Source: Halicephalobus mephisto (taxonomy: Eukaryota > Nematoda > Chromadorea > Rhabditida > Panagrolaimidae). From it: DNA of 64,000 nucleotides. Position numbers and translations under genes: made by a program. Below, one piece after another: positions 25,021 through 36,634 of the stretch. The notes under the pieces were generated by a model. It ran no database searches. It was given only the letters and a program-made list of their open reading frames with translations, and was not told the DNA's origin. The stretch covers positions 1 through 64,000 of the forward strand of contig SWDT01000077.1 in NCBI GenBank assembly GCA_009193035.1, in the 5' to 3' direction. Positions within the stretch are counted from its first letter, which is position 1, and the number at the start of each line of letters is the position of its first letter.

Positions 25021-25189
25021 TTCCATTCAAAATCTCATCAAATCTTTGTTTTTTTAAGTTTAATATAAATTTAATCGAAAATCTTTAAAATTTTTAAAAA
25101 TTAAAAAATTTTTTTAACTTAAGATTTTTAGGATTTTGTAGAACTTTTTAGAATCTTCTAGAAGTTTCCGAAAATACTGTAGAAATTTC

Positions 25190-25510
25190 TGGAACGTAGA
25201 ATTTCGAAAATTTCTAAAAATATTTAATTTTTGAATAATTTTATAAAAAATATTTAATTTTTAAATTAATTTTTAGAAATATTTAATTTTTAAAATAATT
25301 TTTAGAAATACTTAATTTTTAAATTAATTTTATAAAAATATTTAATTTTTAAATTAATTTTATAAAAATGTTTAATTTTTGAATAATTTTATAAAAATAT
25401 TTAATTTTTAAAACAATTTTATAAAAAATATTTAATTTTTAAATAATTTTTAGAAATATTTAATTTTTTAAATAATTTTTAGAAATACTTAATTTTTAAA
25501 TAACTTTGTA
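25190..25510. repeat. Short AT-rich tandem repeat
   Basis: Roughly nine units of TTTTAGAAATATTTAATTTT with variable spacers of about 35-38 bases. Confidence 0.75.
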
Positions 25511-25679
25511 AAGTCGTGTTTGTTTTTAACTACTTTTTAGCTATTCCAGTCCTGTCGAAACTTCTCCAATCCCTTCGATTTTCAGATAATCCACCCTTAG
25601 TCCAAGGAAATGTAGATCTAGGCCAGACTCCATCGTCAATCCCTATTTATAAATATTCTCAAAAATCATTATATGGAAA

Positions 25680-28600
25680 ATGAAACTAGAAAGAAAATCC
25701 AGATTTTTCCTCAAGGGATGCCAAGTAATTTTCACTTTTATTTTGCTTTTCGTCATTGGATTTCCTTATTGGATGATCGTATCTGCAGCTGTATTAGTCC
25801 CTATTTACGGGATATACCTAATGACCAAATCCCCAGATCAATCAAAAACAAATATTCCTTCGTCCATGTACAAAAAAATCGAAATCGGAAGGTCATGGCA
25901 AAAGGTCGATATTGCCCTCTGCGTGACGATGGCATTTGTTTGTTTTATTTTTGCTTTGGTTTTATTTTTATTTTATTTTAAATTAAGTGCTATTTCTAAT
26001 GATTTGATCATGTCCGCCGGTGTAGCTTTGGTTTTGTCGATACTGTATGCCGTGAACGGTATGCTGGTTACCAGACAACTTCAAAGTGGAATTGTCCATT
26101 TCCCCAAGGACAATGCCAGGGTTGGTTTCGGTTTTATTTGCCTCAGGAAATCTCCATTTTAAAAAAATTAAATTCTGTAAAATTTTCTAAAATCCTCTAA
26201 GATATTGTAGGTTTTAAAATAAAAAACTTTATGGAAGTTTCTGGAATCTTCTAAGGCACTTTAGAAGGTTTCAGAATCCTCCAGAAACCAATGGAAAATT
26301 CCGGGAGATTTCTAGAATCTTCTAGGATACTGTAGAAGGCTTAAAAAGTTCTGTGAAAGTCTCTAAAACCTTCCAAAATATTGCAGAAAATTGTAGAACT
26401 TTCCAGAAGCCAATGGAAGATTCTGGGAGATTTCTAGAATCTTCTAGGATACTGTAGAAGGTTCTAAAAATTTTAAAAACTATGAAAGTTTCTAGAATTT
26501 CCCGGAAATCCTTAAAATCTTTCAAAATCCAGTTGAAACTTTTTAGGATCAATATCTAAAATCTAAAATTTTGAAAGTTCCTGGAAAATCCTAAAAATTC
26601 GTGTCGAGATTATTTCGTAAAAAATTCGACTTTTTACAGTAATAACTACAGCCAAAATTTAGTATTTTTATAATTAATTTTATACCGTAATAATGTTGAA
26701 ACTTGCAGCCTTTTACGACCGATTCTTCGAAATCCAGTCCGTTAACTCAGAAATCCGGCGACAGATCCATCAGCCTCAGTCCGTTCCGCGGCCAGAAGGA
26801 AAAACGAGACAGCATTTCGGCGTTGAATCAAGGAACTAAAAGTGCCCAAAAAATCGAAGATGATCTTAGTAAAAAAAAATTTAACGTAAGTTTTTAAAAA
26901 TCTTCTTATTTAAATAAAAATAAAAATTTATAAATTTTAAAAAAATGAAAATTTATAAATTTTAAAAAAATAAAAATTTAAAATCCAGATTTACGGATTT
27001 CTAAGATTATGTTCTTCCAAAAAATCCAACGAAAATTTGGATTCTGAATTTACTCTAAAAACTTAAAATTGATATATGAATCATTTTTGGAAAATCACTT
27101 TGAATAACTTTTTTGGAAAATTAAATTCATATATGAAAAAAGTTGATTTCACGTCGATTTAGATCCAGTCTCCAGAAACCCCGACTTTCCAGCATCTGGA
27201 TTCAGAATTGAAGCAGATTTCCGAAAATTCTTCCATGAATCGCCAACTGTCGACGGAAAAAGAAAAAATTTTCAAAAGAAGAGTGACGTCGTGGTTCACG
27301 GACGTCGGGGACACGAAGAAGGACGTCCCGACCACGATGGAAAGCACCTTCACCCAGGCTTCTGATCCCCTGAAAGACGACTTGGATGCGAGAGAACAAT
27401 ATATAAAATCAAAACAATACAGGGATTTTATGGATCCTATTCCGTCGAAACAACGACCAAGTATTTCGAAATTTACCGAGGATTCTGTTCAGAAATTCAC
27501 TGAATCCCAACCTGATCCTTCTGAAGTTTTCGAAATTAACTCTACTTTACAAAAACCGAAACTCAGCGTTACTCAGTTAATCGAGCAAAATTACAAACCC
27601 ACGACCACGCCGTACACCAGGAAACCCATGCCGGGAGACAGGAAATCTCAAACTTCAGATCAATACCAAATTCCAGTAAATAATTACTTTGAAAATAGTC
27701 AAAATAGTCAAATATCGAAATCTTCATCATCTAATAGTGAATTAAATCAATTTTTAAATAGATCAAAATTATATCAAGAACGAGCGATCGACGTCGGTTC
27801 ATATATCGCCGGTTCCGTCGTCATTGATGATTCTCTGAAAAAACAAAAATCAATCGAAACACTTACTCGGATGGATCCAGAGGCGACCCCTAAACTTGGA
27901 AGACAAAATATAACTGAAAATACTTCAATATTTGGAAATTCTATCGGTGGAATTTCAAATAAGTCCATTCAACTGGATGATGAAATCAGCACTGCTTTCG
28001 TTTCAAGTAAAACAATCGCGTCGGGACCCGATGCTGGTTTGAACTCAAGTAAAACATTCGCGTCGGGATATGGAGCTAATTTGAACTCAAGTAAAACATT
28101 CGCATCGAGACATGATGAAATTCCAAAATCAGAGAAAATATTCGCGTCGGGATCTCGGACTGGTTTGAACTCAAGAGAAACATTCGTGTCAGGACCTGGA
28201 ATTTCTTTAACATCAGAGAAAACATTCGCGTCGGGACCAAGGACTAATTTAAACTCAAATGAAACATTCGTGTCAGGACCTGGAATTTCCTTAACATCAG
28301 AGAAAACATTCGCGTCGGGACCCGGCACTGCTATGACGTCGAATAAAACATTCGCGTCGGGACCGAGTACTTTTCCTTCAACGAAACAAATTCCAGATAC
28401 CGTATCCCTTCCGAGTAGGTCGTTGTCTTCTTCAACTTCTGACTCTCCTAAAAGTCCGGAAAGAAGAGATTCGCCTCAGGAGTCCAGTGCCGGATCGACT
28501 GTCAGAATAGACGACATCGACAGAAGACTCCTGAAATCCCCCCTGAGGGACTCTAGTCTGATGACCACCTCCACTATTGTTTCGTTAAATTCAACCAATA

Positions 28601-29087
28601 TCACTAATTGGACGAACAATCAAAACAAAAAATACAGTAATCCAGAGAACAAATGGGACAACAGCAAAAAAGGTAAATCAATTTTTTTAAATTTAAAATT
28701 TTTTTATTTTTTAATACTTTTTTTTATTTTTTTAATATTTTTTAAAATTTAGAATTTTTCGAAATTATTTAAAATCTTTCAAAATTTCATAAATCTTCAA
28801 AAATCAAATAATTTTAAAATTTTGAAAAAAAAATTAATTTTATATCTTTTGAAAATTCTCAATATTCGTGTTGAAACAATTTCGAAAAAATTATTTTTAT
28901 TTTATTTAATGTAAAATTTCCAGGATTCGACGTGATTATCCGATCCCGAAATTCCCCAGCAAGTCGTCCTCAATCCGTCACCCTCCCGACCGAGTTCCCA
29001 TCCTACAGTACCCCTCAGACAACTCTGAGAATACAATCCCCCTCGGATTACTCTCAATACAGTAGGCATTCCCCCACACAATTGTAA
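25680..29087 (+). CDS. Unrecognised four-TM protein with long repetitive Ser/Thr-rich tail
   Basis: Four exons: 25680-26120, 26709-26885, 27163-28672 and 28924-29087; 763 aa. The first 147 residues hold four hydrophobic segments (VIFTFILLFVIGFPYW and MIVSAAVLVPIYGIYLM back to back, then two more near residues 82-106 and 113-135), a tetraspan layout like MARVEL-type proteins. The remaining 600 residues are polar, rich in Ser, Thr, Lys and Pro, and look disordered and cytoplasmic. In the middle are about nine copies of a 15-17-residue repeat with consensus KTFASGPG plus LNS (28000-28370). The start was chosen because the hydrophobic frame opens there; another ATG six bases upstream is in a different frame. 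A unique segment with a possible leader acceptor (GATTTTCAG) lies about 90 bases upstream. No known family was recognised. The stop lies seven bases from the stop of the opposing gene. Confidence 0.75.
26160..26560. repeat. Intronic TCTAGAATCTTC-type repeats
   Basis: Diverged units sharing GGGAGATTTCTAGAATCTTC and TAGGATACTGTAGAAGG. The same words recur in introns near 31740-31950 and 37800-38060, so they belong to a dispersed family. Confidence 0.65.
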
Positions 29088-29093
29088 AAAAAT

Positions 29094-32000
29094 TTATAAA
29101 TTTTTAAATCCAAGCGGATAAAGTTGTAAAATGTGAGCTTTTCCTGAGCTGTTAGCCGCCATGATGATGTTAGATTCCTTCTTCCAACACAAAGCAGAAA
29201 CAAATTCTGACTGATTTTGATCTGCTGGTACTTTTGAATATCCCAGGACTCTGTTCTTCATCTCATTCAGAGAATCAATCGAAAAGTCATAATTGCATAT
29301 CGGTTGTCTACAGTTTTTGTAATACGTATATACTTCATTCGTTTCTGATCCTAAAATTTATAAAATTAAAATCAAAAATTTAAAAAAAAATTAAAATTTA
29401 AAAATTTAAAAAAAAAATTAAAATTTAAAAATTTAAAAAAAAAATTAAAATTCAAAAAAAAATTAAAATCTAAAAATTTAAAAAAAATTAAAATCCTAAA
29501 ATTTAAAAAAATTAAAATTTTAAAATTAAAAAAAACTAAAATTTAAAATTTCAGAAAATTAAAACTCAAAAATTTTTTAAAATTTAAATTTTAAAATTCT
29601 AAAAAAATTTAATTTACAAATTTAGAAAAAACTAAAATTGAAAATTCCAAATTTAAGTTTTAAAAATTAAATTAAAAATAAAAAATGTTAAAATAGAAAT
29701 TCTAAATTTAAATTTTAAAAATTAAATTAAAAATACAAAATGTTAAAATAGAAATTCTAAATTTAAGTTTTAAAAATTAAATTAAACATAAAAATTTTTA
29801 AAATAGAAATTCCAAATTTAAGTTTTAAAAATTAAATTAAAAATAAAAAATGTTAAAATAGAAATTCTAAATTTAAATTTTTTTAACTTTAAAAATTACG
29901 AAATTATTGCATAAAAACCGTACCGCAAACAATATGTTGTCCATTAGTTGCCAATCCGACGAAATTTTTCTCGTTTACGTGGCCTTTCATGACTGTCTGT
30001 TCCGGGTTCTCTTTCGTGATGTCCCACACCCTCAGAGTAGAATCCGTCGAAGCTGAGACAACGTGATCTTTATCCATGAATTTTATATATGAAACAGCTT
30101 TCTTGTGACCAGTGAGGATACGTTGGGGTTGGATCAGGTTCCTAATATCGTAGTAGTACACACAATGATCTGAAAATATTTAAAAATAATAAACTTTAAA
30201 AATCACAATTTTAAATTTTTTTAGAAAAATTACAATTTTGATTTTTTCAGAAAATTTGCAATTTTGAATTTTTTTGAAAAATTACAATTTTGAATTTTTT
30301 AGAAAATTTGCAATTCTGATTTTTTTCAGAAAAATTATAATTTTGAATTTTTTAAAAAAATTATAATTTTGATTTTAGAAAAGTCATTTAAACTTTTAGA
30401 AAATTTGCAATTCTGATTTTTTCAGAAAAATTGCAATTTTGAATTTTTTTAAAAAATCACTTATTTGTTATCGAAAATTCACTCATTAGCCAGATTTACC
30501 ATTTCTTTCAAAAACTGCCCGTTCATAAGCGCGCGAGAGAGTCCACTCGCAACAGACGGGAAAACGAAACTCAAAAATCGACAGATTTTAGGTAACAATT
30601 GAAAGCATTCGTTATTTAATTAAACAGGTTTTATCCGGATATTACAGTACTACAAAGATCTTAAAAGTAACAAAAATTACGCTGAATTTAACTTTAATAA
30701 ATTACTTGAAATTTGACAACTTCAATTTTAGTAAAAATTAAAATTTATAGAAAATTAAAATATAACTAAAATATAAAAAAATTTAAATGTATAAAAAACT
30801 TTAAAAAATCTAAAACAAAGAAATTTAAAAAAATCTAAAATTTATAAAATTTAAAAAATCTAAAAATCTAAAATTTATAAAATTTAAAAAATCTAAAAAT
30901 CTAAAATTTTAAAAATCTAAAATTTATAAAATTTTAAAAATCTAAAATTTATAAAATTAAAACTTACCAGATCCTCCAAAAACAAATTCATATTCTTTTT
31001 CTGGATTGAAATGAACACAACAAACTTGAACTTTTGCATCTATGGTTGCAAAACTGTGAGCTTCTGTAATTTTCCATAATTTAACTTTCATGTCATCAGA
31101 ACCGCTGGCAATCATAGTATGATTAATGTTGTTGAATTGAACAGACCAACATCTTTTTTCATGTTCCTTGAATTGGACAACTCTTCTGCCTACAGCGGCA
31201 TCCCAAACGTGCAAATTTCCCTGGTAATCGCTGTTGACTAAGATCTGCTTAGCGTATGGATTCCAACAAACATTACTTATCTTAAATCCTGCATCTATTA
31301 TTTTAATTGGATTTGCTGTTTCTGGTTTATCCATAACTCTATCAAAATCGTAAAATTTCATCTTATTTGCGATTCCAGCAACCACAAAATATTCTCCATC
31401 TTTGTCGAATTCAATTGCTGACACGACTGAATTCGACAAATCCCTCGAGTACTCCATCGTCGCTATGTTCTTCATCGAAGTGTACTTGCACATCCCGGAT
31501 AAAACATTCGAAAAATCACTTAGATCAATTCCACCAGGTTGGATCGGGATTCGCTGACTCGGATTGAATATGTTCGTTCCGTACGACAGTCCTAAAACTT
31601 GAATTTAAAAATACAAAAATCAACAAACTTGGATTTTATCTCTTTATCTGAAAGACCAAAACTCTGCAAATCACAAAAATTTATGAAATAATAAGTTTCC
31701 AAAATTTTACAGCAACTTTTAAAAAATTGTAGAAAATTTCAAAAAATTTCAGGATCTTTTATTAGATATCGGAAGATTCTAGAATCCTTAAGGAGATTCA
31801 GAAATATTCTAAAAATTTTCATAAAATTCTGGAATATTCTTGAATCTTTTATGAAACTCTAGAAGATTCTAAAATTCCTCATAAGATCTTGAAAAATCCT
31901 AAAAACTTCTGTAAGATCTTTGAAAATTTCACAATCTGCAATTGAATCCTAGAATTTTTAAAATCTCAGAATTTTAGAATTTTAATTTTGCAAGTTTTTA

Positions 32001-34253
32001 AAATTTCAGAATTTTAACTTTGAAATTTTATTAAATTTTAGAATTTCAGAATTTAATTTTTGAAATTTCGTAAAATTTTAGAATTTTAACTTTGAAATTT
32101 TATTAAATTTTAGAATTTCAGAATTTAATTTTTGAAATTTTGTAAAATTTTGGAATTTCAATTCTGAAATTGATGAAAAACAGAAACTTACTGGTTTCGT
32201 AACTCGCCGTCTCCTTTCTCCTGATGTACTCCTCGGCCAAGGAATCAAAGTGCTTATTCAGAATACAGAGCTGTTCTCCAGACAACACCTGAGGGGATTC
32301 TGGTTCTTGAAATGCAGGTACTATTTGAGAAGTTCCGGCTCTGTTGGAGTACTGTATTACAGTTTCCGGATCGGGTTCGTTATTGGTCTCCAGGATATCC
32401 AACAAAGCAAAGTCCCTCGAGGCATAGTTGCTTAGTTCCAAAAAATTTCTTGCTTCTTCAAATTTTTTTTTTCTAAATAATTTCAAAAATTCTTTCGTCA
32501 TCAAATTTTTTGTTGCAGTAACTTCGGAAATTGATTGAGATAATCGTTTTGTTAATAATTCCATTATTTTTTCGGTTTTTTCAAATTCAGGATGTAACCG
32601 TTTGAAATGAGAACAAATAAAATCCAATTTTCCCGACGTTCCTTCATATCCTCTGGAATTCAGAAATTTCGTAAGGTAAAATTCCAACTTGTTTTCATCA
32701 GCCAGTTTCTTCATCTCCGGCTGTTCGGTGAGTTTTTCTTCTTTGTTGATGTGCTTTCGACATATCGGACAGCTACTCGTAAGCCGAATCGTTTTCTCTA
32801 TGCAGGATTCGCTAAAAATGGTAAAATTCATATAAAAACTGAAAATTTTCATAAAAATGGTAAAATTCATATAAAAACTGAAAATTTTCATAAAAATGGT
32901 AAAATTCATATAAAAACTGAAAATTTTCATAAAAATGGTAAAATTCATATAAAAACTGAAAATTTTCATAAAAATAATGAAATTCATATAAAAACTGAAA
33001 ATTTTCATAAAAATGGTAAAATCTATATAAAAACTCTGAGAATTTACATAAAAATGGTAAAATTCATAAAAATTTTCAGAATTTTCATAAAAATGGTAAA
33101 ATCTATATAAAAACTCTGAAAATTTACATAAAAATAATGAAACTCATAAAAATTTTCAGAATTTTCATAAAAATGGTAAAATTCATATAAAAACTCTGAA
33201 AATTTTCATAAAAATAATGAAATTTAAATAAAAACTTCGATAATTTATATAAAAATAATAAAATTAATATAAAAATTTCGAAACTAATAAAAATTACGAA
33301 ATTCATATAAAAACTTCGATAATTTATATAAAAACTTTTGAAATTTATCTAAAAATTAACAAAATTAGTATAAAAAGGAATAAATTATATAAAAAATGAA
33401 ATCTACATAAAATTAATTGAAAATACTCACCAAAATATATGATTGCAAGACAAAGACATCGGATTGACAAAAACTTGACGACATACTGGACTGAAAATAG
33501 TTAAAAATCATATAAAAAATCTTATTTTTCAAATTATATAGAAATTTTTACTTTTTAGAATTATATATAAAGTTTTATTTTTAAAATTTATATATAAAAT
33601 TTCTATTTTTTAAAATTATATATAAGAAATCTTATTTTTCAAATTATATAGAAATTTTTAATTTTTAAAATTTATATAAAAATTTTATTTTTTAAATTAT
33701 ATAAGAAATCTTATTTTTAAAATTTATAAAATTTCTACTTTTAAAATTACATAAGAAATCTTATTTTCTAAATTATATAAAAATCTTTTTAGAATTATAT
33801 AAAACTTTTATTTTTTTAAATTATAAAAAGTTTTATATTAAAAAATCATATATAAAAAAGTTTTATTTTTTTAATCATGTGTAAAAACTTTTATTTTCAT
33901 AAATCATATATGGAAAAGTTTTATTTTTAAAAAGCAATGTATGAAAAACGTTTTTTTTGAAGATGATATATGAGAAATTTTTAAAAATGATATATAAAAA
34001 ATTTTAAAATTCATATATGAAAAAAAATTTATTTTGTAAATTATGTAAAAAATTACCATTGGAACTTTTTTAGAGGAGAATCTTCCCGTTTTCGTTTTCT
34101 GGAGCTACTACACTCAAATCCGATGGGGTCCAGGAACTGGATTGCCGGGTCGGATAAAGGAAAATTTTTTCGAAAAATCGGCGCACCGTTTTTTGAACGG
34201 GACCATATGATTTGGGGTTGGGAGTACTGGTGTCTCGGGGGTCCTCGTCTCAT
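29094..34253 (-). CDS. COP1: COP1-type RING/WD40 E3 ubiquitin ligase
   Basis: Six exons: 34057-34253, 33431-33490, 32192-32811, 30968-31591, 29924-30169 and 29094-29350; 667 aa. A basic N-terminus is followed by a C3HC4 RING finger (CPVCRQVF, CNHIFCESC, CPICRK) assembled from three exons. A helical, probably coiled-coil stretch comes next (residues about 130-230). The C-terminal half is a seven-bladed WD40 propeller with words diagnostic of COP1: HEKRCWSVQFN, SGSDDMKVKLW, VCCVHFNP, DHCVYYYDIRN, GHKKAVSYIKF, GHVNEKNFVGLA and GSETNEV. COP1 ubiquitinates transcription factors such as Jun/ETS proteins in animals and HY5 in plants, usually in DET1-DDB1-CUL4 complexes and often with Tribbles as adaptor; which of these applies here is not known. 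The intron 32812-33430 is a 39-bp tandem repeat. The start at 34253 is the first in-frame Met after an upstream stop. Confidence 0.92.
29360..29900. repeat. AT-rich intronic tandem repeats (COP1)
   Basis: Runs of AAATTTAAAAAAAAATTAAA at 29380-29560 and a roughly 60-bp unit (TTAAAATAGAAATTCTAAAT) repeated four times at 29640-29880. Similar low-complexity fill makes up 30180-30460 and 30770-30960. Confidence 0.7.
32815..33240. repeat. 39-bp tandem repeat in a COP1 intron
   Basis: About eleven units of AAATGGTAAAATTCATATAA plus AAACTGAAAATTTTCATA, the first six nearly perfect. The length is divisible by three, so the minus-strand COP1 frame stays open from exon 3 back through five units (to 33008). 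Confidence 0.9.
33495..34050. repeat. AT-rich intronic repeat (COP1 intron 1)
   Basis: Degenerate units of about 65 bp (ATATAGAAATTTTTACTTTT, ATATAAGAAATCTTATTTTT) filling the whole intron. No gene seen. Confidence 0.65.
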
Positions 34254-34306
34254 TTTTACACAGTATTGGATTTGGAAAAATTATATAAAAAAAGTTATAT
34301 AAAAAA

Positions 34307-34462
34307 TTAAATTTTCACACTGCGAAAACTAGTAATTTCGTAATCGCTTAAAGTGACGAAACCATTCTTTCCTTTCGTTAAATAATCAAAATAGACAGCT
34401 AATATGTCCTCGGAGATTGGCGGTTCAAAATTTGGTTTCTTCACCTTCGGCTTCTGATTTTT
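34307..34462 (-). other. Coding-like ORF upstream of COP1
   Basis: A 51-codon open frame preceded by a plausible acceptor (TTATAG at 34463) and ending 54 bases before the COP1 start. Its residues (for example EPPISEDILAVYFDYLTKGK) look protein-like, but it has no Met, no identified upstream exon and no recognised family. It may be an exon of a gene I could not complete, an alternative COP1 N-terminus, or chance openness in a 5' leader. Confidence 0.3.
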
Positions 34463-34582
34463 CTATAATGTTCAACGTAGACATTTCGTGTTAGGAAATT
34501 TCCCAGATCTCTCCTAGCGCATATGTCCATAGACCAAAGAGCGTTCGATTTCCTTTCTCAGACACGACAAAGGCGGCAATTA

Positions 34583-34613
34583 TCACGTGAAAAATCGATA
34601 AAAATTGATAAGA
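34583..34613. promoter_or_regulatory. E-box and GATA motifs between COP1 and ferritin
   Basis: TCACGTGA (34583-34590) is a perfect E-box palindrome of the type bound by HLH-30/TFEB or HIF-like bHLH factors. TTGATAAGA (34605-34613) is a GATA site of the type bound by intestinal ELT-2. Both lie about 100 bases before the ferritin ATG, in the shared divergent upstream region. C. elegans ferritin genes are known to use GATA and HIF sites; function here is inferred. Confidence 0.45.
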
Positions 34614-34705
34614 AAACAGACAAAAATGGTCGTGTGATGATCTTTGACGAACTTATTTTAGGTTTCCTCGATTTTTGATCAGCTTTTTCCAGATTTCCCG
34701 AAGCC

Positions 34706-35520
34706 ATGGTCTCTCAAATCCGTCAAAACTATCACGAGAACACCGAGAATGCTGTTAATCAGATCGTGAGTTCTTTTTGGGGGGCTTATATATGGATTAA
34801 TGTAATCAGGTCAATGTGCTCGTCACACTCAATTTTGACATATTTTTTCATATATGAAAACCAACTTTAGGTAAATATGAATTGTTTCTGATTAAGCTAC
34901 TTATAAATTCAAATATCTAGGATGATATATTTCGTAATATGTTCCATATATGAAAATCAACTTTTTAGGTAAACATAACTTAGTTTTTTAGGATTTATAT
35001 TGTAGAGATAGGTATTTCGTAATACTCGGTTTAAGATGGTGTTTATATACGAGAAACAAATTTGTAGGTGAACAAAATCCTCGCTGCGAGTTACCAGTAC
35101 ATGGAGCTGGCTTTCCACTTTGACCGTGATGATGTGGCTCTCCCCAACATGCACAAGTTCTTCCACAAGCTGTCCACCGACAAACAAGCCCAAGTCGACA
35201 AGTTGATGAAGTACCAGAACACCAGAGGTGGTCGTAATGTTCTTCAGACAATTCAGAAACCTCCGACTTCGAATAGCAACGTCGGGATTGTGGACGCCTT
35301 CAAGACTGCTCTCCAGATCGAGAGTCAACTCAACACTCAATTCATGAACATGCACGAAATCGCAGATCAAACAAACGATGCCCAATTTGCCGATTTCGTC
35401 GAAGAAGAACTCGAAGTCGAAGTTTCCCTTATGAAAGAACTCGCGGATCACCTAGCCCTCGTTCAGAAGGCCGGAAACGGACTCGGAGAATTCCTCTTCG
35501 ACAAAGAATTTGACAGCTAG
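34706..35520 (+). CDS. Ferritin with degenerate ferroxidase site
   Basis: Two exons, 34706-34765 and 35068-35520; 170 aa, the usual length of a non-secreted animal ferritin. The fold signatures are present: RQNYHENTE, FDRDDVALPN, LMKYQNTRGGR, the helix-D channel acids (ADFVEEE) and the ending GLGEFLFDKE. Aligned to the human H chain, ferroxidase ligands are changed: Glu27 position is Ile24, Glu62 is Lys59, His65 is Gln62, Glu107 is Asn114 and Gln141 is Glu138; only the Tyr34 position (Tyr31) is kept. Lys at position 62 is also what vertebrate L chains carry. The protein therefore probably assembles into 24-mer shells but should not oxidise iron by itself. There is no signal peptide, so it is cytosolic. 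No iron-responsive element hairpin is seen in the short leader; an acceptor TTTTTCCAG at 34683-34691 could receive a spliced leader. Confidence 0.9.
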
Positions 35521-36154
35521 ATCATCTTTCATTCCAAAACGGTTAATACCTAACGTCATCTTACTACTAGGATTGAGTATTTTTGGGTTTCTCTTGTATA
35601 ATATTTAATTTAAATAAAAATAAATAAAATTACAAAATAGAAAAATCAGAATATTTTGAAAATTGTAGAAAATCGGTCTTAAAAAAAATTAAAATTACAA
35701 TATCGAAGATGAATTAAAATTTACTTTTTCAATGAAAAAATATTTCAAAAATAGAAAATTTAAAAATAAAAATTTTTTTAAATTCTTAAATCATCAATCA
35801 ACCTAGAACCTTGTGGAAATTATCTTTTACAATTAATGAAATTAAAAAGACAAAAAATTCATAAACTACAATAAAATGTAAAATTGTAGTTGTTGTAATA
35901 CTTGACGAAACATTGAATATTATAGACAATGGTTTTGACTACGAGGAAGTATTTTGAAAAATTTCATCAGCCCTCCTCCCTCTTTTTATTTACCACCCAA
36001 TTTCGATACTTCCAACTATGATTAAAACGCAGATCAACTCTTACTCACTCCTGATACCCTTTTAGGTGTCCACCAAATCAATTATTTTGAAACAATTTTA
36101 TAATATTCAACAAAACATAACGTTTTTGTTTAGATAATAGAAGGGAAACAAAAT
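35521..36154. other. Convergent spacer, ferritin to rpl-23
   Basis: Holds the two 3' ends (AATAAA-type words near 35617) and AT-rich unique sequence. No gene seen. Confidence 0.5.
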
Positions 36155-36622
36155 TTACGCGATAGATCCAGCATTGGATGCAACACGAGGCCACAGGTCA
36201 GCACATTCCTTGGCGACTGGTCCAGTGATGGCGGATCCCTTCATTTCTCCCTTGTTGTTGACGATGACACCAGCGTTGTCCTCGAAATAGATGAAAGTGC
36301 CATCTTTACGGCGGAACTGCTTTCTCTGACGGATAACAACAGCTTGCATAACTGAAAAACCAAGTTTAGATACTGACAATCACGATCAAGACAAACCCTT
36401 CTTGCGGAGTTCTGGTTTTCCCTTCTTAACTGAGGCAACAAACATATCTCCGACACCAGCGCTGGGCAGACGGTTCAAACGACCTCTGATACCATAGACG
36501 GCAATGACGAACAAGTTTTTGGCTCCAGTGTTGTCGGCGCAGTTGATAACGGCACCAACGGGCAAACCAAGAGAGATACGGAATTTAGCTCCGGAAGCTC
36601 CTCCACGTCCACGCTTCGACAT
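36155..36622 (-). CDS. rpl-23: 60S ribosomal protein L23 (uL14)
   Basis: Two exons, 36397-36622 and 36155-36351, with a 45-base intron; 140 aa, the full family length. It is a structural protein of the large ribosomal subunit at the subunit interface. Signature stretches are [55 protein letters not shown] and [28 protein letters not shown] acceptor ten bases before the ATG is a likely spliced-leader site, as usual for nematode ribosomal protein genes. Identification is essentially certain from the protein. Confidence 0.98.
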
Positions 36623-36634
36623 GCTGTATTACCT

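Noticed and set aside
27969..28328. Minus-strand ORF opposite the KTFASGPG repeats
   Set aside because: Mirror of the coding repeat on the plus strand, which has splice and reading-frame support.
34957..35451. 164-codon ORF antisense to ferritin
   Set aside because: Shadow frame of the conserved ferritin exon.
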